Assembly: GCA_964017195.1 (NCBI GenBank)
Contig: OZ024897.1
Location: 9,771,951-9,835,950, forward strand
Direction of reading: 5' to 3'
Source of the DNA: Siderastrea radians
Lineage: Eukaryota > Cnidaria > Anthozoa > Scleractinia > Rhizangiidae
DNA length: 64,000 nucleotides
Made by a program: the position numbers and the translations under genes. Positions 35,001-50,300 of the stretch are shown here, in pieces. Numbering within the stretch: position 1 is the stretch's first letter; the number at the start of each line of letters is the position of its first letter. The notes beneath the pieces were generated by a model. It worked only from the letters and a program-made list of their open reading frames with translations. It searched no databases and was not told the DNA's origin.

Positions 35001-35373
35001 TGATGTTAAATCCGTCTTTTCTCTCTCTCCCCCAAAGAGATGATTCACAACCCATAGGGTAAGAAAACCTTCCCCACAATTCAATAGACCACCCACACCC
35101 TCCAAAAATATGTGGGGAATATTTGGCCCATTGAAATCCAAAATCACCTGGAAAAGGGCTTATGTAGAATGGCTACCAAACAGGTAGTTAATAAAGCATT
35201 GCTTCTGTAACTTCAGTTCATTCAGTCACTAGAATGGTTTGCCATTCACTCAGTTGATACGCCAGTCAAAAGTGAGAGGGCCTTTCAGCCAGAAAGTCAC
35301 CTAAAACAATAAGTGAGTCAGGTAGTTGTCCACTCAAACAATCTGTGGCAGCAGACCTATCCATTCAACTTAC

Positions 35374-38300
35374 CATTTCTTGTTATTTTGAGCTGCAAGG
35401 CATATTCCATACTGATTCATCAAGTCAATAATTCCACTGTTTGATGAAATACAAACAGAAATAGAAATTAAGATACATGTAAAACAACCTTACTCAACAA
35501 GTTACTTGCAGGTATTCTAAAGCAAAAACATAACCGACCCATTTTCCATGTGTTCCTTGACAAAGGTGAGAATATCCAGAGTTTCTGCTTCACCTGAGAT
35601 AACTTCATCATAAGCATTTCTATCGCCTGGAAAAAAAAGATAATTTGTCTGAAAAACAGATATCATTTGTCTCTTCCACAAAAGGGTGCTTCACAGTTTA
35701 GAGGCAAGTACAGCTGTAAAACAGTTGAAAGGAAAGCCCTAAAGTACAGATTTGTTGAGGTCCCTGACCTAGCACCCCTAGTATGTTAAAAATTTTTTCC
35801 AAAAAATCACTTTGTACATGAAGTTAATCCCAAAGGAGAGGCAGATCACCAAGTTGATGACAAGAGCAGGTAGAATAATAACCACATGATAAAATACCAG
35901 TTACCGAGGTAAAAAACGAAGAAAAAGAGAAAAAATTAAATTTTTTTTCCAAAATGAGGGCCTAGAAGAAGTGAAGGCATGTTGCATTATTTGCTTCCAA
36001 TAAGGAAGCAATCAGATCGCTGAAAACTGCAATACCTCGTGGTGAGCATATTACAACATAAAATAATTTCCTTTTAACTAAGAATAATGTGAATTAAAAC
36101 AAATTAGTAACAATCCAGACAACCAGTGTCAGGATTGCCACCCATCACGATAAAGCAAATTCCCTGGCTTTTCTTGACCCTTTACTGACCACAAACTAAT
36201 TTTCACTGACCATGCACAATGAATCCTCTGACGTTAAAACCCATTAAAAAATCGATTTATAACTATTCTTTGAAACACTATTACCTTGCCAACAAAGGCA
36301 AATCTTGATGAAACAAGCGGCAACACGAAAATTAAATTCCCTGACTTTTTACTGCCTCTGACGTAGAATTAAAATTTTCCCTGGCTTGATACGAAATTCC
36401 AAGTCTTTTCCCTGACCTTAAAAAAATTTTTTTTCTCTGACTTTTCCCTGACTGTGGCAACCCTGAATGTGGATTTCTCAGAAGTCACTCAAAACACAAC
36501 TTTACAGCTCACCAGCAAAGGCAGTTTCTCCAGGCTTCCCATCAGTAGTCTGTGATTGGCTGCTTCTGCAACATAAAATTAACAACACAAGCAATCTTCA
36601 TGGTGGCATTTTTCTACTACAACCAACAGAACCCTTCTGTTTTTGCTTATACATGCATATTAAGGAAAATGATATTTAAACCTCACTGCTTTTACAAAAT
36701 TTAAATAAGAAAGAAAAATCAAAATGAGCTTCTGGTAGTTGTAGTAAATGACACCATGTGCGAGTTGCCTAACAACCAACTTTGGCACTTGTGAAAAAAA
36801 AAGACTTGCGATCAGGAATCCAGTGGTCACTGTCTTTAAAAACATTAAAAAGATCCTTGTAAAAAAATAAAAATAATAAATAAATAAATCGACTTTGCTT
36901 AACAAGGGCGACACTAAACAGTTTTTCAACTGACAAACCTGTGGCCCTCGGATTCCAGATCAAATCGGAATTTGGAAATGTTGGTTTTTGAAAAGGGACG
37001 AAAAACTGGAGGACCTGGAAAAACCCCTTGGAGCAAGGACGAGAACCAACAACAAACTCAACCCACATATGACGGCCAGTCTGGGAATCGAACCTGGGCT
37101 ACATTGGCGGGAAGCGAGTGCTCTCACCACTGCGCCATCCATGCCATCCCTGCTCCCTGTTGTGGCTGTCACATTACATGCATAATGAACTTATGTGGAT
37201 TCCGCTAAGGACCCTTGGTGATCTTTGTCCATAACTGTCACAAAATACCTCACAGAAATCATGCTAGAGTACTAAACAACCTTGCATAAACCCCAAAAGA
37301 TCTTGTAAAGATCCTGATGGATCTCGCACAATTCCTGTTAGATCCTAAAGAATAATGGTAAGTACTCAAAAAGATTCTTTTAAGGTCATTGTAAATCATC
37401 AACAAATTCTTGAGAAAAACGAAAACACCTTGACATGCACGTAATGAAAGAAAAAAGGATAGAGTAAAACACGAACAACTACCCCTCATCACAAACAAAA
37501 TTTTACAAAACATAAAAGAAAGGGTCACAATAAATTCCAAGTATTAATACTCCAAATCACAATCAAAATCATCACAATGGAAGAGAAAGGGTCACAAACT
37601 GAATAAATGATGGATGCTCATCATCACAAGACTAACTCAGCAAGATCGAAGAGAAGAGTTAGGATAAGCAAAAAAACAACAAAAAATACTTGTCATCACA
37701 AGCCTGACTAAATGAAATGGAACATTTTTAAGGTATCATGGAAGAGAATATGGTGTGTGCGTTCTAACTGAAACTGTGTGTACTCTGTTAGCACTTACCC
37801 CAATAAAGTATACAGATTCTAAAAGCTAAATGAATGTAGATTTTGTGTTGAACTTGTTTTGATGAAAAAGAGCTTTAAAAGCAACAACAGCCCATTGTTT
37901 TGCATTGAAACACTCCAGAATTTAAGTTTCTTTGACGACGCGTTTATGTCAACACCCATATTTTTAACTGGAATTTGTTATGCAGATGTTGATCGAAAAA
38001 GGGTGTCTGGGATTTTTTATCTTAACACTTCATTATTTTATTATGGATTTTTTTTTATTTCAAGATAGCAGTTTTAGTTTGTCATTGGCAAGCAATCATC
38101 ATAATTATCTTTGAAACTAAAGTTTTTATTGCAGCTTACTACTTATTCACCATCCCAGCTATTTGATTTCTGACTTATCATGTCCAACTTGTATGGAAAT
38201 ACCCTACATACATACTTTGCAAAAAGTATTCTATGTAAACTACAAAGCATTGTAAACTGTTCAACAGCTTTCATTTGACTAGTCACACTATAGGATTTCA

Positions 38301-41300
38301 GCTACAGATTCCAACTGAAGTAAACCCAACTTTTGCTGCATAATAGATAGCATCACAGAAAAGTACTGCTCAGTGGATTTCATTCAATGGTCACACTTCA
38401 AGATTTCATCCATAGACTCAAAAATTAAAAACCACCTTACAAAGTGTAATGAGCAGCATCACCACCACATCCTTTTAATAGCTTTCATTTAAATGATGAT
38501 GCTAATTTTGAGGACTTATGGACTAATGCATCACAACTTAGAACCACTTTACATAATAAGTATGATTGGCAGCATCACTAGAAAGGTCACACTTTCATTC
38601 ATTCATTCATTCATTCATTCATTCATTCAGTCAGTCGGTCGGTCAGTCAGTCAGTCAGTCAGTCAGTCAATCTGTCAGTCAGTCAGCTATTTATTCTTTA
38701 CTTATTTCTTTGTTCACCTGCTCACTCACTCGTACCTTTGTTTGTTTGTTTGTCTGTTCGTCTATTTGTTTATTCATTCCTTCACTCATTCATTCATTCT
38801 TTCATTCACCTATTCATTCTATTAATAATTATGATTTCAATGACTAGGCTAGTACCTCTGACTTGTCTGTGATCCATCTGCCACACTATCCTGGCTGCTG
38901 TCATCTTCTACACTAATACTGGGTCTAGGCAGAAACAATGAGGGAAAATGATGTTTGATACAGAGTACAGCTGGTGTAACAACGTACTACAGCGTTAAAA
39001 CTCTCCGATACTGACCACGTGGAGGTAGAATAGGAAGATTTCAAGAAGTGCATGTACATAGCAAGTGTATGATCAGACGCTAGCACCAAAAGAATGACAA
39101 CTTTTGAAATATTTTACAAAAGATGGGGTATGTGCCAGTACTATCGGAAGATGATTTAACACACCTTTGAAGTTTGAGGACTACGAGAAGTTGGTAATCT
39201 GTGGGTGACATTTGCCCACAACATCCATGGTTTAATGAGATGGTCACTGTTAACTAGCCACCTATAATTTTGCCTCATAAATTAATCTTCACTCAAATGT
39301 TTAGGAAAGAATTTCTCAGAGATCCCCCTCTTATCAAGTACACATGTAGGTCAGAATCAAAACTAATTTTACACTAACAGCTCACCTGAACAGAGAAGGA
39401 ACAAATGACATGATCAATTCCCTGTAGTTAATTTCTTCCTCTTTCTTTTTGTTTGTTCTCACCTACAAAAAAGGAACCTAAGGTACAGCTGTAAGGACAA
39501 AAGTGGCCTACATGGCTGGAACTGAACTCTTGTTCCCATAACGAGAAGCAACTAGGAGTAGAACTACAAATTATTTGTGTCACAAACAATTTCGGGAGGA
39601 ATTTTAGGCAGATTGTTACAGTGTACACCTGATTGATAAAACATTGTCGGCTGCAAAGTATAAACCATGATCGATGCGACAAGATGGAATTGTGGGAAGA
39701 TAGCACTGACAAGCTTGCTACTCAGTTCCATATATTGATATCTCATCCATATATTGATATTTCATTCCTAAGAAGGTTTTGAAGTAGACTAGGGTATCCT
39801 GTGTTAATATTATCTTCACGGTGCCTAAGAGTAGAAGCATGTTTTCCCACTTCCAAGTAGTATAATTATGCTTTTCACACAACAACGTTTTTTGAATTAG
39901 GTGTACATTTCTTGTGTAACATTTTGGCCGCTACCTTCTCTCTCAAAATATTCTTCAAGTCTAGAGCTGGGTCAAAGTACATGATCTCTTGTATACCTCA
40001 AGATCGCAGTATTCTAATTAACACAACAATGGTAGCATAGCATCATAAAGTTGTGGACAATAGTAAAGCAGGAAAGCATAAATCTGCTTTCTAGAAGCAG
40101 AAAAATACTTCACTTACAGATTTTCTAAGGATGCAATTATTCACAGAAACGTCGAAGGATACAAGCGACAAATTATTACAACCACGGACAAAACTCTTGA
40201 GACAGATCCGCCTATTTCCAATATCAACACCATAATTGGACACATAATTGGAAATTACAAAAATAATTGGACACTGCAAGACCTGTACAAATTGCCCCCC
40301 TTCCCATCCCTGTACAATGTTGTTTTGGCCATGATGCTTGCCCATACAAATCCTGTGTTCTTCAAAACAACACTAAAAGAGGGGAGAGGGGAGGACAGAT
40401 ACTTATGAAGTTGTGTGAGAAGTTTTATTAAGGACAATAGAAAAATACGGGTGTGTTTTCAATTTGTCTCAAGTAGTTTTGTCCGAGGATGTATCTCTGG
40501 GGTTATATTTGTCTGGGAGTGCATACCCTGGCCGATCTTCTCTTTGGGAAAAAGTCATTTTCAATCGCACTTGGCGGGGGCTTCTTCCTCTTTGTTCCTT
40601 TCTTGCTCTTTTCATCACTATCACCTATAAAAGCATTAGAAAAATTACAGTAAGGGTGCAAACAGTGCCAGTCTCCATTTTGATGAACTTTATGACACCA
40701 TTTAACAATCCCAGTTCACGCTCAAATTGATTTGAAATTCATTTTAAAGGTGATTCCAGTCAGCTGGGGCATATTAATGATCAGCTATGAATCCACGAGT
40801 GACTAAATTCATAAATTCATACATCTTCTGCATGTTGCTCTGTTTCCTTCTACAGTATTTCTCGAGTGAGTTTGATATACTCACTGAACCACCCACCATT
40901 TGGAAAACCACTCAGTCAAAACTGACAATTTTATTGAAGCATCGACATACTTCAGTGCTGTTTGCCTGAAACAACTTTTGTTGATCAATCAAGCTCCATG
41001 TTTCCCAAAGCTCATGAAAAGGCAAGTACATGTAAGCACACAAATATTTTAATCACAAACCTGTCTGCACATTCTTGTACACTGTAAAACCTTCTGTTGA
41101 AACACTTGAGCTGTTATAATCTGGCACTTTAACAGAAGCTCTATACGACATGGAGATGTCTGCAGCAAAAATTAATAGTAATAAATATATAAGTAAATAA
41201 ATAAATAAATTAATTAAGGATCAGCAAACTGGACAAGAAATTTCAAGGACTTCTCAAAACCAGCGTCCATTTTTTCTTTAGCCATAAAATGTATTCATTT

Positions 41301-44300
41301 CAAAAATAATTTCCTATTGCATTTATCAAAGACTCCCTAACCGTTTAAACCCTACCTTTAACAGACAAATTCTACTAGACTTAATAATATGGCACATTTT
41401 TACCAGTTGGAAGACTTTGATAAAATGTAAAGAAAATTTCCTCTCTACTTTAAGTTATCACTTTCAAAATTTGATGGTTTTCCTGTGATGGACATAAAGT
41501 ACCACCACCACCAACACAATATCAACATGACATTAACATTAAACATTTATTCAAAAATAAAACCAACAATGTTTGAACAAGTATACACTACCTCCATTTA
41601 ATGGAAGCTATTCGAGGTGGAGAGTGTAGCAAATTTACAAAGACCAAAGTTTCTAAGAACAAACATACATACAACTGTACAGCCACACTGTTTCTGCACA
41701 AGAAATGATACAAAATGAATATGCACCATACCTGGTGTGACAATAGCTTTGTAGTATCCTTCTAAGTCAACTCTTCGACCAAGTGGCTATAAAAACACGT
41801 GTAACAATGATAAATAATGGTAATAGGACTGAGTGGAGTCCAATTCAGTCTGTAATCATACGAGTGATTAATGAAATCGCGGTCGTCTGATTGTTTAATC
41901 ACGAGTATGATTACAGTCCGAATTGGATGACACGAAGTCCTGTTACCAATTAATCATATCTATAACAAAATTAGAGAAAGAAAAGGGAGAAAATGTACTG
42001 GAGAAGGAATCGACAACAGTTTCACGATATGAAAAAAGAAGTTATTCAAGTGTAACTGATCCAGTAGAGCATGCTCTCTGATACGTACTGTCCAGTTACT
42101 TAGGCATGATGCGTACACTGTCCAATTACACTGCCCTAACTGTCCTATTAATGCTCAAATCATGGCTGGTGATAGCCAATCAGATTCGAGAATTTTGTTA
42201 TAGTTATGATTAAACCTGTTATAAGATCGTGCATGCAACCTCCGTGCTGCCTGATAAAACACAGTCACTGTGGTAGTGCTACCTAGTGGTGTGCAGTCTA
42301 TGTTAATCTTTCTTATGCTCATTTCATAAGTTATCTAAAAGTAAATGGTGTACAATGTAAATTCACATGTATACAGTATGTGCAAGTACATGTAATGAAA
42401 TTAAAAAGATGCTCAAAGCAACCAAAAGTAAACAATTTCCGTAGTATGTTACAACAATATTCATCATTATACATCAAAAGTTTTATGCAACTTAGAAGCT
42501 TTACCTGAGGATTGTCCTGTGACGTGAGATGATCATAGAGAGCTATAAAGCATTCACCAAGGCTTGCCCACCTTTTAAAACAAAAACAGACAAAACGTCA
42601 TTGACAAATACACGTGTTCCACTAAACTCATTATCTCCTTTCAAATGAAAGATAAATTGAATGCTTTTGCTGATTTAAGAAACGATTTGCATAGGATAGG
42701 TGAATGGTGTTTCGACAACCTTTAACGCTAATTTACACGCTGCGATTTGTCAGGCCGATTTGTCGGCCACGACAAATCATTGAGCGAATCGGCGCGTGTG
42801 AATGGCGATCCGATGCGCGCGCGACTTCAATCCGACAAGTCGGCCGATTCAGGAAAATCTGTGACTGCTTCACAGATTTTCGTGTGTCGGGCTCGATTTT
42901 AAGAACGAAAACGCAACCTGCAAAAGAATGGGCGCGAAACAAATTGTATCTGTGGTATTTAAGCTAAAAACAAACTAACTAGTTACCACCTACCATTTTG
43001 TTTTCCAAAACCTTCCATAAAAAAGTTTTGACTACAAAAATTGCATGTGCAGTGCTTGCACTGTACATAAACCGATTCGCTTCCCGATTTTTCGTGGCCG
43101 ACAAATCGGGCCGACAAATCGCAGCGTGTAAATTAGCCTTTAATTATTATTGAACCCAGGCAAACAAAACTTATTGTGTTCAGAAGCAGGCAAATGCGTT
43201 CAAGATTGGACACTTCTTGTCTCCCCTTCACAGGAAGAGAGCTCGTGCCTGAAGATACCGCTAAAGACCTTGGGGTGATTTTGGATACTAATCTGGCTTT
43301 AAAGATATACCAGTAGCTTTTTGAAATTCGCTAATGTAGTAACAAAATGGTGGCAAATTTGAAAATCAGAGCTCAATAATTTCTTAACTAATTGAGCTTT
43401 TCAAAAAATGTTCACATCTGACTTTATCTCTTCATGCTCTTTTAAACTTGCTTATTTGTTGTGCCACTAATTGAAATTTAATTCAAATCTTACTGTGACG
43501 TCATTTTCCCACCAAAAACATTAAATTCCAAAAAAAAAAAACAACAATTGTTGGGATTACAAAGTTCTTTCATCCTCAGGGAACTTAAAACTCAATCAGA
43601 TCAAAATTGCAAAAGTAGCTCCTAAATGGCCGATTTAGGCATATTGTTTGCCCAGTGTGTTAAAGCAAATCTGTAAATTTACTGATCGATAAATTGTCAA
43701 TCAAACCACAATAATAATTTTACGCACTGTCCTTTAGTGAGAGCATGGAACAGGTTATAAAACAGTTTTTCCAGTTCTCAACACTGTATTACTTTGTATG
43801 CTTTTTAGTCAGCCATGATCATTCAAAAGCACGAAGTCAAATCATGTTTTGAAGCCACACAAGTGTACATTAGCATAAATTATTTAATTTTTTGATTCAA
43901 GATGTTTTGTTCTACACTAAAGGTGTGAAAGGAATGTACTACAATTAGCCATAATACGTCATTTAATGACACATATTCAGCCAAATAAACTTACGTGTGT
44001 GATGTCAGAGGTTTGACCGGTGTGTATGGAGGAGGTGGTGCTCTGTCAGCTTCAACAAGTTTTAATCTTTCCTCTCTGAGATGAAGAGCGTCTTTCACAA
44101 ACTGTCAAACAGAGGTTAGTGCATCAGTAAGAAATCTTCTTAGTGCTGGAATCATCAAGAAGTAAAATGCACTCAGCTTCACGAAGACAGCAGAAGATTC
44201 TTTGCTATTCAGTGTTATGTTCGTATGAAAAATAAAAAATTTTATGTTAATTACGGTATGGCCTTAATGTTACAGCATTACTACATTAATTTTACCTTCA

Positions 44301-47300
44301 GCTGGAAAGACCACAATGGACAAACTACACGGTCAAAACTACATGTAAACGTTGGTGACTTAAAGTTTACATGTACCTCTTTTTCTTCATTTTTGCTCTC
44401 TTCATCACTCATCAAACAGCACACAAACAAATTCCTGCAAAAATAAACATGACAATTTCAAACACCATTAGCTGTACCACCAAGCAGAATAAGATATTTA
44501 ATTGTATCTACAACAAAATGCTCAATTGTGATTTGTTCTCCGCACGCCTATTTAAGACATAATTGGTGGGTGATCACTTGGATGTCCAATTACAGCTGTC
44601 CAATTTGAACTTTTTGTAACTGGATAGCTGTAATCGGACAACTAAGTTGCACACGTGTCAGGTGCACTGAAATGGGTTCTTTTTATAGCTGTTTCTCCAG
44701 TGCTTGCAAAACTTGTAATAAAAATATATCCCCGAAAGGCACATAGATTTTCTTATCTGGCATTTTGTTATAGATACGATTAACTGGTAACTGGACTTCG
44801 TGTCGCACAATTCATGATTAATCGTGCTTGTAATTTCAAATCATCCTCGTACTACGCGCTCAGCCAATTTAAAGTTACTCGCCCGATTACCCCATGAATT
44901 GTACTCCACTCAGTCCAATTACCACTACAAGTCATACATGTAGTCAAACAGAATCATACTGGGTGGGTTTCAAACATTTGACAGGGTTCATACAGTACCT
45001 TTTAAAAGGTATTCACATTTCAGGATATTCAGGACCTTTTAAGGACGGTGCCTCCTTTTGTTACTGCACATACGTTCTGCGCATCTCAGGATATTCAGGT
45101 TTCTTAAGGAATTTGCCTCTACAACAACAATATTTTTGCGCGGCTTATGACTGTGCTGAAAAAGCAGATCTTAGCAAAGGCTATCAGAATCCAAAAAGAA
45201 AATTGGGGGTAACCACGCATTTTTCAGAGATAATTGAGCTTAAATTTGGAAATAAATTGTCATACATTCTTTGTATTTTAACGCTTTTTTTTTAGAATTA
45301 TGGTTGCTTAACTATCGCCGAAAAATGCGTGGTTAACCACATTTTTCTTTTCGGATTCCAATAACCCTTGCTACTACCTTTCCTCATAGTCTGTCTGTAC
45401 CTTTTCCTCATAGTCATAACCTTTGCAAAAATACATCTCTACTAGGAGGCACTGTCCTTAATGTCTTCCATGACCTAAATGTGACGCGTTTTTATTTTTT
45501 TTTTTTTTTTACTGTGAAATCAGGTCCATTTTGTGACTCACGCTTTGTTAGTTACGAAAAAAACTGCTCAATATATTTTGTGCAATGTGTGGTTTCATAA
45601 AATATCCATACCCACCCCATGGATGGTCATTGGAAATTCTAAGGGGGTGGAGGTATCAAAGGCAAAAATTTTATAAAGACAGTGTGAAGCTAAATAGTGG
45701 AATTTCCAGAGGGGTGGGAGTTCCAAGTAAAAACCATCCATGGGGGACGTATGGATATTTTCTGGAACCACACAATGAACTTTATTTCCATGACTTTCCA
45801 TGACAAACACTTAACTTCAATGACTTTCCAGGCCTGGAAAATGAAATTCTAAAATTCCATGACTTTCCAGGTTTTCAATGACCCATACAACCCCTGTTTG
45901 AGTGTGTGGATGAAGTCCTCAAGTGTGACCTTCACGTGAAAGTCCTTAGAAGGCACTTCCTGCATGCATGCACTTGAGAATGAAAGGGCTGAAATGGGTG
46001 GCAAACATACCTTAGGTGTTGTGATTCTCTTCTTAGGGCAGGCTCCTCTGAAAAGATTTGATTCCTCAAAGCCATTCCTGCATGGTTAAAAAATAAAAAA
46101 AGAGTCAAAAAGTGTGTGTGTGTGCTTTTTAATTAAACAACAGTTGGAGTGTGCTGCACAATTTAAATAGTTTACTTAAATTACATACCTTTAAGGTATT
46201 CCTCATCTCTTTCCAGTGCCTTTGAAATCATAACAAGGCAGGCTAGGAGGACAAAAAGTATATTAAAAAATTATTTGGCAAAAACACAATTAATATTAAA
46301 AAACAAAATGCAGGACTGACTAGTTTGAGGCAAATATAGAAGCAATCAGGAGAAATCTTTTTAATGCAAAGTCACTTGCTATGGTTTTGGATCAATTCCC
46401 AGTTTAACATTTAACTTGTTATAAATTAATGACAAGTATGGCATAAACTGAGGGGGTGCAGTGGTGTAGTGGTTAGCATGTTGGACTTCAGATCTGAAGG
46501 TCTGTACATGTAGTTCGACGCCAAGTCGCTGCCATCGTGTTGTTTCCTTAGACAAGAAACTTTACCTCACATTGTCTTTCTCCACACAGGTGTAAATATG
46601 GGTACCGGCGACAAACTGTTGGGGGTAAACCTGCGATGGACTAGCATCCCATCCGGGGGGGAGTAGCAATACTCTCAGTTGCTTCATGCTACAGAAACCA
46701 GGATAAGCTCCGGCCATGCAGGCCTCCTTGGCTCGTGTGCAACTTTACCTTTATGGCATAAACTTACTGTAATAATCTCCAACAGCGTACAACACAGTGC
46801 AGAGAAGGTCCAAACAAGGCCAGTGCTTTGGATTGCACTTCAAACCCTAACAAGACAGTTTGAATGGGCATTAAAAAATGGGAAGAAATGTTTTTTCAAA
46901 CAATTCACACAAGCTCAGTAGAGTCTCTTATAAAACAGCTATCCTCTGGTACTCAAGAAGTGGTTCCTCAAAGCACTTGCTAAAGGTAGTCAATCACTTT
47001 CAAGACTGAGAACTGAGAACTCTCAGTCAAACAGAAGTTTATCAATTGAAAGTGGACACTTAACAGAGACCCAAATGCAAGATCTAAAATGCAGTGTTTG
47101 CCATAGAACTTTAAAATAAAATGGGATTTCATCAAGGTGGTTACTTTCACAGTATAAAATATTTAAAATACAACTTGTATTTAAGGAAGACAGTTGATGA
47201 TTGAATCAGATAGAATTCTTCTAAATGAATGCGACTACTCTTTTACATGTATGATGTCTATGTTCAAATTAGTTTGATTTGCATTTTTTCCTTTGTTTCA

Positions 47301-50300
47301 ATTTGATGACAATGACTGCAAAACAAAGAAAATACAAATCAAACTAGTTTGAAATCATTTTGACCTGAAATTCATTTTAAGTTACAACATCTACATGAAA
47401 GTGAACAAATGCACTAATAAATAGGATGTTTGCTCACATCATAGCAACCAAACACAAACTGATAATAAGAAAAAATTACGCGGATTTTCAGGAGTCCTGC
47501 ACGGCTTCCACTTACAATTTAAAGTGAATAAGAGGTTAGTTTCCAAAGAAAATGTGGTGACACATCAGCGGGGAATTGAAAACAAAACTTTGATTGATTA
47601 ACTGAGTTGATAAGGTAAACTGGCCACCGATTAGAAATTTAAAAGCTGACGTTTTCAGTGTACCTCTTCATCAGAACAAAGGGCTAGCATTCATGATTGA
47701 AGACCAGCTTTTAATTCCTTTACGGTGGCCAATTTACCTTTAGTTATCAACTCAGGACAGAAATACATGTAATTAAACTACAGACCTCTTCAAATGAGTG
47801 TCGAGCCAGACAGAGATCAAAAGTCTTCATAGCCACTAATCCAAGATGATACCAGACAGTCACATCAGAATCATCAAGTGCAACTGCCTGTGAAGAAAAA
47901 TAATCAAAGTTAGAGTTAAGTACTCATTACACAGACACAAGAAGTCCTACTTTCATATCTTCCTACTCTGTTGAATTACATAGCCTGCATTAAGCAGTCG
48001 TTTCCATTTCCTTTTAGCCAAGTGGAAGAAGCATGAGCCAAGTGGGATACGCATGAGGGCATGGGGCAATGCCCTCGCGTGTATCCCGCTTGGCTCACGT
48101 TTCTCCCACTTGGCCAAAAGGAAACAGTAACGACTGCTACACAGGCTAATAGCAAATACCTGATATCTCATGAATATTATAATAACTGTACATACAGTTG
48201 TACTATCTGCAAAAATGTGTAAAAACAAGACGCAACTGCATACCTTTTAAAGGGCAACTATTTATTGCCAGGCTTAAATTTTGCACATTTGGAAATGCTG
48301 ATTGTATTTTGCCAGTATTTTAGTTTTGTGACTTGGCAAAGAGTAGGGTGCTTGAAAATGATAGGGTGCTCTTAAGCACTGTTATTTTGCCTTAGAAGGC
48401 TGTTTATATTGACCTGCAGATAAGCATCTATTGATTTCTCCCATTGTTCTCTTTTCTCTGCCAGTGAAGCTAAGTTTTTGTATGCAGAGTACTTCAGCAC
48501 ATGGCCAGGTTCAACTAAGCCTGCATCATCATCTGGAGGAGGAGCCTGTTGAGTCATATAAATCAATACATACATAGTAAACTGTTTCCAGTTGTCATAA
48601 GCACAAACCTATAAATAAAGCATTCTGAGACCTCATCCACGAGTATCCATTTTCAATTGCCAGTTTTCATGTGATATCATTGTCTAGTTCCAGAAAAAAT
48701 CCATACCCACCCCATGGGAGGTCATCGGAAATTCCTAGGGAGAGGGGGAATTACAAGCCAAAATTTTTAGAAGCAAAGTATGAAGCAAAACTGGAATTCC
48801 CTGGGGGGGGGGGGAGAGAGACATAAACCCTTCCATGGGGGAGTATGGATATTTTCTGGAACTGCACATTACAATTTGAAAACGTCTAAACTAAGGATGC
48901 CACAAAGCGCTTCTTTTAATATAACCTACACACCAATGAGAAAAATCTTCATGAAAAACTTCATATTGAAAAACAAAGCATTTTGTAATTTGATCAATAT
49001 CGCAGCAGCAGTAGTGGAAAGAAACAAACAGCGAGGAAATCTACTACACGCGACGATTGTGTAACTGATACTAATCACATGATTGCATCACAAAGTAAAA
49101 CGATGTCACACGCACATAAACAATGAAATAGCAAAATGCGCATGTAAATAATCACAAAACAAAGCAAGGCATTTGAATCTAACACAAATAATGCGTATGT
49201 ACAGAAACAAACATTTGAGTAAACACAAAAAAAACTCCTTTTTTTAGATGAAAACAACTGAGAATGGATGCTCTAAGATGGTATTACACTGTATTACAAA
49301 AACGTTCATCATTCTATTTGGAACAAGTAAAGCCCCAGGGGCATTAGACCCCACCATTGTTCTCCCTCCTCTCAGGGTAAAAATATATTACGGTCACTCA
49401 AGAAACAAGTCCCAGTCGTATAGTGGAAGTTTGCAACGAATATTTGTTTGGCCGAGCAAAAACCGGAGGTCTGGGACAAGTGACCATGAAAAAAACTGGA
49501 AAGAAAAAAAAGGGTATTACCAGACCCCGTCCTGGCAGCGGGGTAATAACGCACATGTAGACAATAAACTTTCACAGGGCTTTAGTTTATTAAGGTGGGA
49601 AAATCATGATAAAAATGACATAAAGTTTACTTTGATTACCTCTTTGACTAAGGCAGAATTTAACAATTGATTATAAGCATCTTCTGCTGCTGTGTAATCT
49701 CCTTTCTGCTGCAAGGCAAGGCCTCTGTTGTAAAGCTCCAAAGCCTCAGATTCCTATTGTAAAGTAAACAAACTTAAAGTCACATTCGAATTAAAAACTG
49801 CTGCAAACTGGAATGAGTATGTTTGTTATTCACTTTAACATGGCTCTGCTCCAGGCTACATTATCTTAATAGCGTTTTTGCGAGTCAAGTGTACCTGAAT
49901 GACAACTTCTAGTAAACACTGACCCTCTAAAACAAGATTCACAAGTTGTACTGTGAAACATGCATCTACTAGCAATCCGGTCTGCTGAGCCCTTTATGAA
50001 GATGCAAACTCTTACAAAAAAATCTTAACCAATGGATGTATTTCATACTCCTGTCCATTTCCTTAGCAAACAAAGAAGTGAAATTTAATGAGTCAAAAAG
50101 GTTGTGCTCATGAGCTGTGAATGGAGAATTTGGCTGTCATCACAATTAAAAATGACAGCACAGTATAGCACAATCAGTAGAAATTATTGCAAGTTTTACA
50201 TGTTATCATAAATCAATATACATATTGATTACAAACTGCAGGACGAATTTAGACCACATTTTTTTTACGTGTGTCGGAGCATGCATGACTAATCAAGATG

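Larger units (their letters stand above)
32461..35373. other. host DNA with possible extra CABIN1-like exons and repeats
   Basis: Contains one good exon-like stretch on the minus strand, 32956 down to 32862 (AG acceptor; GTGAG donor; LASELTLDKLL-like peptide in the wider frame VASELTLDKLLTAKSKSSSS), and a weaker one, 34173 down to 34045 (SLYLSPHASCCTGWEKLLDH). Their phases do not join directly to the confident exon at 35374-35436, so at least one exon is missing between. A tandem repeat fills 33165-33560 and a SINE-related repeat lies at ~34660-35000. Confidence 0.4.

Noticed and set aside
38493..38847. Two Ser/His-rich ORFs
   Set aside because: Encoded by the compound microsatellite.
48001..48130. 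Inverted repeat around AGTGGGATACGCATGAGGGC / GCCCTCGCGTGTATCCCGCT
   Set aside because: Real palindromic structure, but too short and isolated, without clear target duplication, to call a defined element.
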